Below are positions 43,198 through 52,894 of a stretch of DNA of 64,000 nucleotides, in pieces. Position numbers and translations under genes: made by a program. The notes beneath the pieces were generated by a model. The model searched no databases. It worked only from the letters and a program-made list of their open reading frames with translations, and had not been told where the DNA came from. Position 1 is the first letter of the stretch; each line of letters starts with the position of its first letter. The DNA comes from Gloeotrichia echinulata CP02 (GTDB lineage: Bacteria > Cyanobacteriota > Cyanobacteriia > Cyanobacteriales > Nostocaceae). The DNA lies in NCBI GenBank assembly GCA_038087035.1, contig CP051187.1, forward strand, positions 5,648,001 through 5,712,000, read 5' to 3'.

Positions 43198-44363
43198 TAA
43201 CTAACGTTTGTCTCTAGCAATTCGGCGATCGCTTGTCGCTCTACAGGGGTCTGAGATGATACTGTCTTACGAGCATCGCTAATTAACCAGTCTAAGGCTG
43301 CGGCTTGGACATCAATGGTTGCGCCTGTTTTATCGACGCAGTAACGCCCAAACACCAGCTTATCCACCAAGCTAGCTCCAGGTCCGAGTCGCGACCATTC
43401 AAAAATCACGCTGTTTTCTACCATTGCACCACTGCATATCCAGCAGTTGGGGCCAATCATGGCTGGACCGACGATTTTAGCACCGTCTTCAATCCTGGTC
43501 ATACCGCCGATGTAAACTGGGCCTGTGATATCCACTTTATCCCAATTCACAGCGACATTTAAGCCAGTATAGATTCCCGGTGCGACTTCATGACCAGGGA
43601 TTTGGACGTTTTTAATTTCACCCAGTAGTACACCGCGAATCGCCCGCCAATAGTCTGGGACTTTCCCAATATCTACCCATTCAAAGTCCATCGGGATGGC
43701 GTAGAAGGGAGCATCGATTTCTACTAGGTGGGGGAATAGTTGACCGCCGATGTCATATTCGATGCCGGAAGGTATATAATTAAATACCTCTGGCTCGAAA
43801 ATGTAAATACCTGTGTTGATGTTAGTGCTGAGAGCTTCTTCCGTTGAGGGTTTTTCTTGGAAAGCTTTGATGCGTCCATCTTCGTCGGTGACGACTACAC
43901 CATAGCTAGAAACTTCTTCTCGCGGGACGGATTTTGTGATAATAGTAGCGATCGCCCCCTTGGCTCGATGCCACTTTACTGCTGCACTTAAATCCAAGTC
44001 AATCAACGCATCACCGCACAACACCACAAAGGTATCGTCAAAAAACGGCGAGAAGTCTTGGATGCGGCGCATCCCACCGGCGGAACCGACGGCTTGTCCC
44101 ACCAGTGTACCGTCCACAATTTCCCCTTCAAAAGAATAGGCAATTTGCACACCAAACCGCTGACCGTCACGGAAATAGTTTTCAATTTCCGCAGCCAAAT
44201 GGCTAACGTTGACCATAATCTGATCAAACCCATGTTGGCGTAAAAGTTCCAGCAAAAATTCCATCACTGGCTTTTGCAGGATCGGAATCATCGGTTTGGG
44301 AATTGTATAAGTAATCGGACGCACGCGAGTACCCTTACCCGCTGCAAGAATCATTGCTTTCAT
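43197..44363 (-). CDS. Sugar-phosphate nucleotidyltransferase (mannose-1-P guanylyltransferase-like)
   Basis: A 388-residue protein with an N-terminal nucleotidyltransferase domain (about 1-235; MILAAGKGTRVRPITYTIPKPMIPI, VLCGDALIDLDL, INTGIYIFEPEV) and a C-terminal left-handed beta-helix (about 250-350; GPVYIGGMTRIEDGAKIVGP). This is the layout of GDP-mannose pyrophosphorylases and glucose-1-phosphate adenylyl/thymidylyltransferase-like proteins; the sugar and base cannot be told from sequence alone. It probably feeds envelope polysaccharide synthesis. No operon partners. Confidence 0.87.
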   Translation of the reverse strand: MKAMILAAGKGTRVRPITYTIPKPMIPILQKPVMEFLLELLRQHGFDQIMVNVSHLAAEIENYFRDGQRFGVQIAYSFEGEIVDGTLVGQAVGSAGGMRRIQDFSPFFDDTFVVLCGDALIDLDLSAAVKWHRAKGAIATIITKSVPREEVSSYGVVVTDEDGRIKAFQEKPSTEEALSTNINTGIYIFEPEVFNYIPSGIEYDIGGQLFPHLVEIDAPFYAIPMDFEWVDIGKVPDYWRAIRGVLLGEIKNVQIPGHEVAPGIYTGLNVAVNWDKVDITGPVYIGGMTRIEDGAKIVGPAMIGPNCWICSGAMVENSVIFEWSRLGPGASLVDKLVFGRYCVDKTGATIDVQAAALDWLISDARKTVSSQTPVERQAIAELLETNVS

Positions 44364-44568
44364 AAAAATTTATTCCTCAACCAAAAGCCAGTTTACTTTC
44401 ATTGAATGATACTTAATCAGCACTGTTTTTTTCTGCTCTCAGTTATCTCTAAACACAGGGATAACAGCAATTTTCTGGTTTTTACAACCATAGCGATAGC
44501 CTAATGACCAGTTATTGGTGATTATTTCAATTTACTAGGATTTTGGGGTCGGCTGAAGCAAAAATGTT

Positions 44569-44604
44569 TGAAACTCCCCACGGATAAATCCGGGGGATTC
44601 TTAA
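44569..44604 (-). ncRNA. Right end / omega-RNA tail of the second TnpB element
   Basis: On the minus strand a hairpin GAATCCCCCGGATTTATCCGTGGGGAG is followed by TTTCAA ending at 44569. It is nearly identical to the ends at 6796 and 57876 although this TnpB protein is of a different subtype. Confidence 0.6.
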
Positions 44605-45866
44605 GGAGTCCAAAAATGAACCCTTAAAGGCGTACTCAAAGCGCCTCTACTGACTCCTGCTAGGTCTAAGCCTAGAGTCGCCGCTACTTTACGTGCAACA
44701 TTTGCAGCACCGTTACAATCAGCATTAATTAAAAGATTTTTTGCTGTCTTGAACAATCCACGCACAACTCGCTGACCACTGGAGTGCCACCTATCAGGTT
44801 TTTCACCGAACTTAGGTAGCACATCATTATCTAGAAACGATGTTTGTGAAGTGTAGCTTTCTTCGGTTTCTACAAATTGAATTCCATATTGCTCACATAA
44901 TTGAGCTATCCTAGCTTTCAATTTCGCTGTCGGGATCTGAACAAACTTTTGATTGTTGTTTTTTCCCATATTGCTGCTATCTTTTTGACCTTCGTTCCAG
45001 CCAAAAACAACAGTCCCAATCTTATTAACTAAGCAGTGGTTGATCACAATTCTAGCTACTTTGTTAACTGCGTCTCGCATCTGCCGATTACGCTTTTCTG
45101 TTATGGCAGCAAGCTTGTTAGACCAAAAACCTTGTGGCTGACCCTCTTTGATAGTAGCTATTTGTTTGTTGTAGAACTGATTAATGCTTTTAAGTTTTAA
45201 TCCGTCAACAATAAAACTTGTCCCTATATTAGACACACAAGTTAACCAATTACCTACCCCGTGGTCTATGCCCAATACCTTTGACGAGTCTAAGCTAACC
45301 AGATCAACAGATTTCTGTTCATAGACAAATTCTACATAAAAACATCGGTTACGTGGAAGTATTCTCAATTCCTTAATGTCTTCAAACTTTAGATTAGATG
45401 GCATTATTAAGGTGAAGCTATCCAACTTAAACCATCTCTTAACCGTATTACCTAATGGAATCCTAATCAATCCATCTATTAACTTCAATGCCTGCTTAGG
45501 ATATGTTACTAATGCTAACCCTTTAGGTTTACGATAGTTAGGAGGAAATGGTTTGTTCTTCAGTTCTCCTCTTCTAAACCTGTTTGACAACTCCTTAAAT
45601 GATTTAAAGGATTCTGCTACACTTCTGAGGATTTGTTGTGCTGCTTGGGAATACAAAGCTTGGAAATGAGGATTAGTTTTGTACTCAGCTTCTAAGTCAT
45701 ACTTGCCGACAATCTTTTTGGTTTTAAAGAATAATTGTCTAGCGTAGTATATTCCAGAATTGGTTAGCTTGTTAGACTCGGAACAAATAAACTCCAGAAC
45801 AGCAGCTAATTCTTTATCTGGGCTAATTAAATTTTGTTGACAGCCATAGATTATTTCTTCAGACAT
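44601..45866 (-). CDS. tnpB: TnpB-family RNA-guided nuclease, subtype without zinc ribbon
   Basis: About 421 residues from the ATG of MSEEIIYGCQQNLISPD; the frame is open upstream to 46019, but that part overlaps the element's left-end hairpin (about 45910-45960) and is not TnpB-like. RuvC residues are visible: Asp in KVLGIDHGVGNWL, Glu in VFGWNEGQKDSSN and Asp in LINADCNGAANVA. The usual CxxC...CxxC ribbon is replaced by ETEESYTSQTSFLDNDVLP and DRWHSSGQRVVRGLF. This is a known TnpB subtype in cyanobacteria. No tnpA. The element lies just 3' of scpA. Confidence 0.85.
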   Translation of the reverse strand: MSEEIIYGCQQNLISPDKELAAVLEFICSESNKLTNSGIYYARQLFFKTKKIVGKYDLEAEYKTNPHFQALYSQAAQQILRSVAESFKSFKELSNRFRRGELKNKPFPPNYRKPKGLALVTYPKQALKLIDGLIRIPLGNTVKRWFKLDSFTLIMPSNLKFEDIKELRILPRNRCFYVEFVYEQKSVDLVSLDSSKVLGIDHGVGNWLTCVSNIGTSFIVDGLKLKSINQFYNKQIATIKEGQPQGFWSNKLAAITEKRNRQMRDAVNKVARIVINHCLVNKIGTVVFGWNEGQKDSSNMGKNNNQKFVQIPTAKLKARIAQLCEQYGIQFVETEESYTSQTSFLDNDVLPKFGEKPDRWHSSGQRVVRGLFKTAKNLLINADCNGAANVARKVAATLGLDLAGVSRGALSTPLRVHFWTP

Positions 45867-46025
45867 TTTATGCTTCACAAATGAATACAATAATGAATTT
45901 TGACGGCTGTTGAAACAGCCTTGGATTTCATCCCCATGTCTAAAGCCAGGGGCTTTCATCCCGTTTTTTGGTAAGCCGACTTGATCCCATGAAACCTCAC
46001 CCAGAGGACAGATGAGCATATTGGT

Positions 46026-46823
46026 CTACAGTTTAGGTAGCAGTAACCGAATTTTAATCTCTTGGTAAAACTCCTCTTGAAATAGCTCTACTTTGGATTG
46101 AGCCGACAACAGTAATAGTGCCCAGAATACACTTACTAGGTGGGTATGTTCTGACTCATGGGCAGACTGGTGTTGCTGGGGTTGCTTTGTCTGATGCCAC
46201 AAATCTACTAGCTGCTCTAAATTCAACCAACTTTGCCCTAAATTTAGCTCAACCGTTGAATGAATTAACACCTGCTCTAGTTCTCCAGCTACTTCCGTAA
46301 GATTTTCCTGGTGCGCCAATTCTAACGCCGCTCGCATACTTTGGACACTGGGCTGACGCCGAGGACGAATCGGTTTTGTGTCTTTTTGTACAAGCTTGAG
46401 CTGATTGGCCATGATTTGCAATTGGTCAATCAACTCTTGCAGCGTCACACGGCGTTTTTGGGGCGGCATTGCGGCTGGACGACGACGCAAATGCCGCTCT
46501 AATTGCAGGCGTTGCGCCTGTTGTAATAGCCCAGTTTCACCTTCTAATAGAGTATCATCTTCTATACCTTCAGGTTCATCTGCTGCTGATTGTAATTGCA
46601 TCAAGGTATTTGCCTTGAATAACACTAGCATTGAGGCTGACAAAAAAGCCTGACCAGATTGGGATAAATCGGCTTCGTAGCCCCTTGGCGTCGCTTCTGG
46701 TGCCATTAGTTCTAGATAACGATCAATCACTTCAATTACCTGGACATCCCAAGGGTCTATTTCCCCTCTTTCTGCTTGGTGAATGAGAAGTGTAATTGTT
46801 TCTAATAACTCGGAAGCATCCAT
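46026..46823 (-). CDS. scpA: Segregation and condensation protein A
   Basis: A 265-residue kleisin partner of SMC. The N-terminal helix pattern ASELLETITLLIHQAERGEIDPWDVQVIEVIDRYLELM is typical. The middle has a Gln/Arg-rich linker and the C-terminal winged helix includes LVSVFWALLLLSAQSKVELFQEEFYQEIKI. It organises and separates chromosomes with ScpB and SMC. The TnpB element lies immediately downstream without damaging it. A TTG one codon upstream is an alternative start. Confidence 0.88.
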   Translation of the reverse strand: MDASELLETITLLIHQAERGEIDPWDVQVIEVIDRYLELMAPEATPRGYEADLSQSGQAFLSASMLVLFKANTLMQLQSAADEPEGIEDDTLLEGETGLLQQAQRLQLERHLRRRPAAMPPQKRRVTLQELIDQLQIMANQLKLVQKDTKPIRPRRQPSVQSMRAALELAHQENLTEVAGELEQVLIHSTVELNLGQSWLNLEQLVDLWHQTKQPQQHQSAHESEHTHLVSVFWALLLLSAQSKVELFQEEFYQEIKIRLLLPKL

Positions 46824-46857
46824 CAATTATTAAACAATAGAGTTATTGGACGAGTGT

Positions 46858-47202
46858 TTATGCTTCTTTTGTGAGCGAATCACTTGCTGGCGGTAGGGCA
46901 GGTTGTAACGTTTTAATTTCTGCTTGATACTTTTGTACCTTCGTCTCTAACTCCTTAATTTGGACATTTTTTTGCCGCACTTTTTTACTTGATATTAAAT
47001 ATCTTAGCAACTGTGTCCAGATACTAAATAGCCAAGCAAAAACTCCTCCTAAACCAAATGCTAACAGCAACTCAACTGCCATAGGAGCTTGCACTTGGAT
47101 GCCTGGAATAACATGAACTGTCCCTAGTTCAGTGTTTTGAATGGCAAATACAACCAAGGCTAAACAAACGATAAAAATTAGTACAAAGTTTATTTGTTTC
47201 AT
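46858..47202 (-). CDS. LapA-domain (DUF1049) membrane protein
   Basis: A 114-residue protein with two membrane helices (about 5-22 INFVLIFIVCLALVVFAIQN and 40-65 AMAVELLLAFGLGGVFAWLFSI) separated by a short periplasmic turn with the NTELGTVHVIPG motif. A cytoplasmic coiled coil follows (about 72-105). LapA-like proteins are involved in lipopolysaccharide assembly in other Gram-negatives; the role here is uncertain. Upstream of scpA on the same strand, probably in one transcript. Confidence 0.85.
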   Translation of the reverse strand: MKQINFVLIFIVCLALVVFAIQNTELGTVHVIPGIQVQAPMAVELLLAFGLGGVFAWLFSIWTQLLRYLISSKKVRQKNVQIKELETKVQKYQAEIKTLQPALPPASDSLTKEA

Positions 47203-47479
47203 TGGACTTTCGATGGTAATGACTAAAGTCTCCGGATGATTGTAATCAACACCATTCTGAATTGTGCTTTCAGATTGCGGAAGTTTTGATTTGAGACTTT
47301 CTCAGACATACAAATCTTATCAGCAAACAACCCATAGTAAAATTACTATCCTAAATTACATAGTATAGCATGATATTTTTATACTTAAAAAATCAATTAA
47401 AAATTTCAGGGAATTCAAAATAAATCATCACCCTTCATCTAGTTATTGTTTGGTGGTAATCAAGTAGCAATTATCACCA

Positions 47480-48571
47480 CTAATCTTCGTCAGCAGGATA
47501 ATCATCAGCAATACTGAAAGGTGATGTAAAATCACCTGAATTGCTGGTTTTGAGAGCATCGAAAGTGCCTTTGATAGTACCTGCAATCGGCACTGCTACT
47601 AGTGTCCCCAATAATCCAGCAATCTCGAATCCCATTAAAATAGCCACAAAAATCCAGATGGGATTGAGTCCGATAAAGTTGCCCAGTAACCTAGGGGCTA
47701 ACAGGTTATCTTTAATCTGCTGCATGATAATTGCGGCTAAGGCAACTTGCACTGCCAACCACCAATTTTGCAGTAGTACCAACATCGTCACCAGGCCAAT
47801 GCCTAAAGTTGCCCCGATAAAGGGTATGAGTTCGGAAATACCGATTAATATAGCAAACAAGAGGGCAAACGGCACTTTAAGTGCTAAAAAAATTGGCGTG
47901 AGGCTGATTATCATGAATAGCCCCAACAACAACTGACTGAGGAAAAAATTCTGGAAATTGAGCCGTAAAGATTTGGTCAAGGGTAATCTCAGATAAGCTG
48001 GTAAAAGCTTGACCAATCCCAACCAAACTTGATCTCCATATACAAGCATATAAAATGCCAGCACGACTACTAACACTATATCAAGTAGTCCTGATAACAG
48101 CGTCCCAGCGAATCCTACGGCACCGGAAGCTATTTGCTGCACCAGACTCTGGATGTTGGTATTGATTTGACTACTGACAATCTTCAGATCCAGCGGTAGA
48201 CGGCGCTGTTTCGCCAATTCTTCAAACTGCTCCAAGTTTCTTTGACTAGTGGCTAACCAATCAGGAATCTTATTTAACAGTTGAATTGTTTGGTCAATTA
48301 CCAATGGAACTAGGGTAACGCCCAGAATCACCAACAGTGTTAACGTGACAAGCAAAACGATGATCACCGCCTGAGTGCGACTGATCCGAGCGCGTTCAAA
48401 AAATTTAACCGGGTAATTTAGTAAAAAAGCTAGAATTGCCGCTGTACTCAGGATGGTGATGGGATGCTGGAAGTAGTGAAACAGTACCGACAGCAACCAG
48501 ATATTCAGAGCGATAATCGGACCGCTCAGACCATAGATTAACAAACGTTGCAGGGAGGCTGAACGGCGCAT
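47480..48571 (-). CDS. AI-2E family transporter (PerM/YdiK type)
   Basis: A 363-residue integral membrane protein with about eight helices: paired N-terminal helices, a helical extra-membrane domain (about 105-145) and C-terminal helices with the family signature LIGISELIPFIGATLGIGLVTM (about 240-262). Some members export autoinducer-2, others act as sodium/proton exchangers; the substrate here is unknown. Confidence 0.87.
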   Translation of the reverse strand: MRRSASLQRLLIYGLSGPIIALNIWLLSVLFHYFQHPITILSTAAILAFLLNYPVKFFERARISRTQAVIIVLLVTLTLLVILGVTLVPLVIDQTIQLLNKIPDWLATSQRNLEQFEELAKQRRLPLDLKIVSSQINTNIQSLVQQIASGAVGFAGTLLSGLLDIVLVVVLAFYMLVYGDQVWLGLVKLLPAYLRLPLTKSLRLNFQNFFLSQLLLGLFMIISLTPIFLALKVPFALLFAILIGISELIPFIGATLGIGLVTMLVLLQNWWLAVQVALAAIIMQQIKDNLLAPRLLGNFIGLNPIWIFVAILMGFEIAGLLGTLVAVPIAGTIKGTFDALKTSNSGDFTSPFSIADDYPADED

Positions 48572-48698
48572 CTGGTGTAATCTGTTTTTAAGACTCGGTG
48601 AGAAAATTTGATGAACTGGTGCTGGCGCTGATCATCATCATAGATATTTTTAACCCACAGATGTATATGTGTATCTGATCAACAGGAAGTAAATCACG

Positions 48699-49343
48699 AT
48701 GGATCAAACAATAGCCGACCTTCGCAAAGACTACTCCTTGGAAGGTTTAAACGAAACAGACGTTAACAATAATCCTTTTATACAATTTACAAAATGGTTC
48801 CAGCAGGCACTAGCAGCCCAACTTCCTGAACCCAACGCGATGACTATAGCCACGGCGACGCCAGATGGTAAGCCTGCAGCTAGAATGGTGCTGCTCAAAG
48901 ATTTTGATGAACGCGGCTTTGTTTTTTTCACCAATTACAATAGCCGCAAAGGTCAAGAACTCGCAGAAAACCCCCAGGCGGCCTTGGTTTTCTGGTGGGT
49001 AGAATTGGAACGCCAAGTCCGTATTTGTGGGCGCGTAGAGAAAATTTCGGAAAACGAGTCAGATAAGTATTATGACAGTCGTCCTGAAAACAGTCGTCTC
49101 GGTGCCTGGGTATCTAATCAAAGCGAAGTCATAGAAAGTCGAGAAGTGCTGGAGCAACGTTGGCAAGACTTTCAGCGCCGATATGATAATCAAGATATTC
49201 CCCGCCCACCTCATTGGGGAGGCTTGCGAGTGATCCCCGCAGAAATTGAGTTTTGGCAAGGACGCCCCAGCCGCCTGCACGATCGCTTGCTCTATACTCG
49301 CTTAGATCATGGCAGTTGGAAAATTGAGCGGTTATCACCGTAA
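48699..49343 (+). CDS. pdxH: Pyridoxamine/pyridoxine 5'-phosphate oxidase
   Basis: A 214-residue FMN enzyme that makes pyridoxal phosphate. Motifs: [40 protein letters not shown] (FMN binding, about 44-85), [23 protein letters not shown], and the C-terminus [24 protein letters not shown] (about 170-193) with the substrate-binding Arg and His. Full length and complete. Preceded by AGGAAG about 10 bases before the ATG. Confidence 0.95.
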   Translation: MDQTIADLRKDYSLEGLNETDVNNNPFIQFTKWFQQALAAQLPEPNAMTIATATPDGKPAARMVLLKDFDERGFVFFTNYNSRKGQELAENPQAALVFWWVELERQVRICGRVEKISENESDKYYDSRPENSRLGAWVSNQSEVIESREVLEQRWQDFQRRYDNQDIPRPPHWGGLRVIPAEIEFWQGRPSRLHDRLLYTRLDHGSWKIERLSP

Positions 49344-49359
49344 ACTACCCACCACTGAC

Positions 49360-49578
49360 CTGAGTACAGGTACAGTGGGGGCTTTAAAAGCCCAGAGTTT
49401 ACCCGACTAAGTACCTTGAGTACTACGATTTTTAGGTCATCTCACCTACGAATACGCAGCCAGTTTATAGCTCTGAGGTTAACAGTTAAACAGAATCATT
49501 GGGTTTGAGTCAGTGCTGTTAGCGTAAAAAGCCTTTAAATCATTGTCCAGGCTAACATTACCCGTAAGGAGGGACAGC
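49360..49578 (+). ncRNA. Probable IscB omega-RNA region
   Basis: The roughly 220 bases before the iscB start contain several short hairpins (for example CACTG...CAGTG near 49351-49377 and GGGCTTTAAAAGCCC near 49378-49392). In IscB systems the omega-RNA is encoded directly upstream of iscB, with its guide at the 5' end. Assignment is by position and structure only. Confidence 0.5.
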
Positions 49579-49579
49579 A

Positions 49580-50077
49580 ATGTCCAGAGTATTTATTTTA
49601 GACACTATATACAGACCATTAAGCCCAATTCATCCAGCACAAGCAAGGCAATTGTTAAGGAACAAAAAAGCTTCTATTTATCGCCGATTCCCATTCACAA
49701 TTATTCTGCATACGTCACGTACTGAATTGCCTAGAACACCGCTAAGGTTAAAACTTGACCCTGGCGCAAAATTCACGGGAATTGCATTAGTTAACGATTC
49801 TACAGGAGAAGTTGTATTTGCTGCTGAATTAAAGCATCGCGGCTTTGCAATCAGAGAAGCTTTAACAGCTAGGCGACAATTAAGACGCAGTAGACGCACT
49901 AGGAAAACTCGTTACAGAAAGCCAAGATTCTTAAATAGAACACGCCCAGAAGGATGGTTAGCACCAAGCCTACAAAGTCGGGTTGACAATACCAAAACTT
50001 GGGTTAATAGATTACCTCACATCTTGCACCTGACCGAACAAACCCGCAAAAGGCAAATAAGGAATTCAAAAATATAA
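49580..50077 (+). pseudogene. iscB: IscB RNA-guided nickase, N-terminal remnant
   Basis: The ATG at 49580 follows AAGGAGGGACAGCA. It encodes the PLMP domain (MSRVFILDTIYRPLSPIHPA), the RuvC-I motif with its Asp (LRLKLDPGAKFTGIALVND) and the bridge helix rich in Arg (RRQLRRSRRTRKTRYRKPRF), ending in SRVDNTKTWVNRL. IscB proteins of the IS605 superfamily are ancestors of Cas9. The HNH and RuvC-II/III parts are missing: from about 50016 the frame continues in the end of an insertion sequence. Full-length IscB is about 400-500 residues, so about 146 residues of IscB remain, followed by 19 residues of junk. Confidence 0.85.
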
Positions 50078-50708
50078 CATAAGATGAAGATGACATTGTA
50101 AGTACATAACAGTTAAACAAAGACCTTTAGAACAGTAATATTACATAGTTAGTTTCCGGGAAGACAAGATGGAGCTATGACTATTTGTGTCATCCCAGAC
50201 TGCGATAAGCTCCGCTTGACGCCGAAGGCGTATCGCTAACTTTAATTCCAAAATCTGAATTTGCTTTGATAGCAGGAAGTATGAGAAAAAGGGCGTGAAA
50301 TATTGAATTTTTTATCGCAAGAACAATGCTTACCTACGCCCAAAAGCTAGTATACAATCTCAAAGAGTTAATGCCGACGCAATACCAAAAAGATAATTTT
50401 GATGCCATGCTGGGATGATTTTTGTCGGCGCAAGGGCATCCTTTACCCGAACACTCATTAGCCAAATCTCCAAGTGCATTGAGTCGGTTTCTAAATATCA
50501 ATTCTTGGTCAACAAGGGATATGATTCGTATTATTCGCAGCCATATATTAGATACAGTTTTCAAGGCTTTATCAGCATCAGGCAAAGGACGTAGACCATT
50601 TTTACAGGTTATCATTGACCTAACAACTCTGGAAAAACTGGGTAAATTCAAAGAGTTTGAAGATTTAATAAGAGTCTATAATGGTAAACGTGGTCTACAT
50701 ATAGTTGT

Positions 50709-50717
50709 AGTTTATTT
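50709..50717. repeat. Target site duplication, left copy (AGTTTATTT)
   Basis: Nine bases identical to 51988-51996 on the other side of the nested IS. Confidence 0.92.
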
Positions 50718-51987
50718 CTGAAGGGGCGACGAAACAAGCTCAAAAGCTTTGTATGTAAGGAGGGCAACGTTTTGTGGTAGAAAAAGATAGGTCTACTTTT
50801 GTCAATAAGACCTATCTAATGATAATGTTACCTGCATTCTACCAAAACCACTTAAAAAGTCAATTAAGTTTAGCAGAATACTTGCTGCTAAAAATTTTAA
50901 TCCATCTATTACAGTCAATCAAAGAAGTAACTTTAGAAAAGTTAGCAAATGCGCTACCTTTGGCAGTTAAATTTGAGAGTAGAAGAAAGAGAATACAAAG
51001 ATTTTTATCATTACCAAATCTCACCATTGAGAAAGTTTGGTTTCCCATTATTAAAGAATGGCTGGAAACATACTTCAAAGATGAAAAAATTATTTATATA
51101 GCAATTGATAGAACTAATTGGAGTCGGATAAATTTATTCATGGTGAGTATCATTTGGGATAAAAGAGCAGTACCAATATATTTTACTTTATTGCCAAAAT
51201 TAGGTAATAGTAACATCGCTGAACAACAAAAAATATTGTCTCAAGTAATACCAATCTTTAAAAACTATAAAATCTGTGTATTAGGTGATAGAGAATTTTG
51301 CTCTGTCAAACTGGCAAAGTATCTCCAGGGATTGGATGTGTATTTTTGTTTGCGATTAAAAAAGAATGAGTTTTTGCAAGTTGAAAAAGATGTTTTTGTT
51401 GAGTTAAAAAATCTGGGTTTAGTACCGGGAGTTTCTTTTTTTATCAAAGGAGTTAAAGTGACAAAGACTCGGGGTTTTATGAGCTTTAATGTAGCGGCTA
51501 AATGGAAACGTAAAATCAATGGAGTAGCACCGAAAGAAGGATGGTTTATTTTAACAAATTTTGACGACTTAGAGTCGGCAATATCTGCCTATAAACAAAG
51601 ATTTGATATAGAAGAAATGTTTAGAGATTTTAAAACAGGTGGTTATAATTTAGAAGAGACTAATGTTGAAGGCAACCGATTTATTTCTCTAGTTTTACTG
51701 ATAACGCTCGCTTACACTTCTGCCATGATTCAGGGTCAAAAAATTAAACATAAAGGAATACAAAAATATGTAGCTCGTGTTAAAGAGTCTGGTCGCTCTG
51801 TGCGGAGACATAGTAGTTTTTATGTTGGCTTGTATGGTCAAACTTGGGTCAATTTCACAGATATTTGTATGGAATTAGTGACAGAATTAATGAGAATTAA
51901 TCGTAATAAGCGCAAGTATTATCAACAGGGATTGAGGGCTATGAAGCTTATCGAGTCTATGTTTTAGCTTATTTCGTCGCCCCCTCA
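50718..51987 (+). mobile_element. Intact IS4-family insertion sequence
   Basis: A 1270-base element with 23-base inverted repeats differing at two positions (CTGAAGGGGCGACGAAACAAGCT against CTGAGGGGGCGACGAAATAAGCT). It is flanked by a perfect 9-base direct repeat, AGTTTATTT. It carries one intact transposase gene and is probably a recent arrival. Confidence 0.92.
50774..51967 (+). CDS. IS4-family transposase
   Basis: A 397-residue DDE transposase. Catalytic Asp residues lie in YIAIDRTNWSRINLF and CVLGDREFCSVKLA; the Glu lies in the IS4 signature Y-(2)-R-(3)-E-(6)-K, seen as YKQRFDIEEMFRDFK. Start is a GTG at 50774 preceded by AAGGAGG (50758-50764). Very AT-rich and Lys-rich compared with the core genes, as is usual for this kind of element. 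No internal stops, so it may be active. Confidence 0.9.
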   Translation: MVEKDRSTFVNKTYLMIMLPAFYQNHLKSQLSLAEYLLLKILIHLLQSIKEVTLEKLANALPLAVKFESRRKRIQRFLSLPNLTIEKVWFPIIKEWLETYFKDEKIIYIAIDRTNWSRINLFMVSIIWDKRAVPIYFTLLPKLGNSNIAEQQKILSQVIPIFKNYKICVLGDREFCSVKLAKYLQGLDVYFCLRLKKNEFLQVEKDVFVELKNLGLVPGVSFFIKGVKVTKTRGFMSFNVAAKWKRKINGVAPKEGWFILTNFDDLESAISAYKQRFDIEEMFRDFKTGGYNLEETNVEGNRFISLVLLITLAYTSAMIQGQKIKHKGIQKYVARVKESGRSVRRHSSFYVGLYGQTWVNFTDICMELVTELMRINRNKRKYYQQGLRAMKLIESMF

Positions 51988-51996
51988 GAGTTTATT
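51988..51996. repeat. Target site duplication, right copy (AGTTTATTT)
   Basis: Identical to 50709-50717. Confidence 0.92.
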
Positions 51997-52894
51997 TAGT
52001 TGTAGGAAAGTGGCGTATACCTTCTCCTTAGGGAGACGCTACGCGAAGGAGCTTCCGAGTTTGGAGAGGCAAGGGTACTTCCTCACCGGCACAGTTAGGA
52101 TTAAAGCTAATCAACCGTTTACCTAAATCTTTAACTGAACATTTTCGCGTAATTATTTTGGCTGATACAGCTTTTAGCAGTGTAGAATTTCTTCACGGTC
52201 TACGCAAGTTTAAATATCATGCGGTTACAGGTGTAGCTATTAATCGTAAACTAATTGATGGCAGAGCTTTAAAAGATTTACAAAAGCCAGGACAACAAGT
52301 TCGTTTAGTTGGCTTAAAATTTCCTGTTACTGTAACTTGGTATTACTCAAAGCGCGATAACGGCAAGCTTGAAAAACGTTTTGTTTTATCTACTCGACCC
52401 ATAAAAGCTTCTACTCTCAAATGGTGGGGTAAACGTCGTTGGCAGATCGAAGGATGGTTTAAAACTGCCAAGCATCGCTTCGGTTTACATCGTTTTGGGC
52501 AAGGGACTCTGCTTGGTGTATATCGCTGGCTCATCCTTTCTCTAACTGCTTACCTCATAGCCCATTGGAGCTATCTGCATACTCAGGTACCATCACCACC
52601 TGATTGGGGTCAAGCGGCACAAACTGCTTTAGAGTCTATCTTTCCCCAAATAGTTGTGTCTCTTCTTTTACTTGAAATTGAACGCCTAGCTCCCCTTGCA
52701 CGTAGTTGTGGTTTTGACATTCATACTTCCAGGTGCAAGATGTGAGTTGATGCAATTGATTTTTAGTAGTTACGCTTTTTCTAACTGGTATTTTATTTTC
52801 GTGCAAGTCCCTAATCAATGTGATTTAACCCAAAAGTAGCGAAACTTATATCTTAATTAACCCACTAATAACAATTTATTAACTATATAATAAC

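Larger units (their letters stand above)
50326..52745 (+). pseudogene. DDE transposase of the outer IS, broken
   Basis: The reading frame starts at MLTYAQKLVYNLKELMPTQY (50326), meets a TGA at 50416, continues with SPSALSRFLNINSWS...GKGRRPFLQVIIDLTTLEKL to about 50708, and is then cut by the nested IS. It resumes after 51996 (LVVGKWRIP) and, after a dispersed repeat at about 52019-52060, runs to 52745. Later DDE-type parts are VIILADTAFSSVEFL and WWGKRRWQIEGWFKTAKHRFGL. Removing the nested IS and one 9-bp duplicate rejoins YNGKRGLHIVVVY directly to LVVGKWRIP. Confidence 0.8.
50016..52747. mobile_element. Insertion sequence in iscB, itself interrupted by an IS4 element
   Basis: A 17-base perfect inverted repeat marks the ends: CTCACATCTTGCACCTG at 50016-50032 and its complement at 52731-52747. 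Between them lies a broken DDE transposase and the nested IS at 50718-51987. The left end truncates iscB. No clear target duplication is seen. Confidence 0.75.

Noticed and set aside
45867..46019. Extended N-terminus of the second TnpB
   Set aside because: These 51 codons read through the element's left-end hairpin and show no TnpB similarity. The ATG at 45866 fits the family start.
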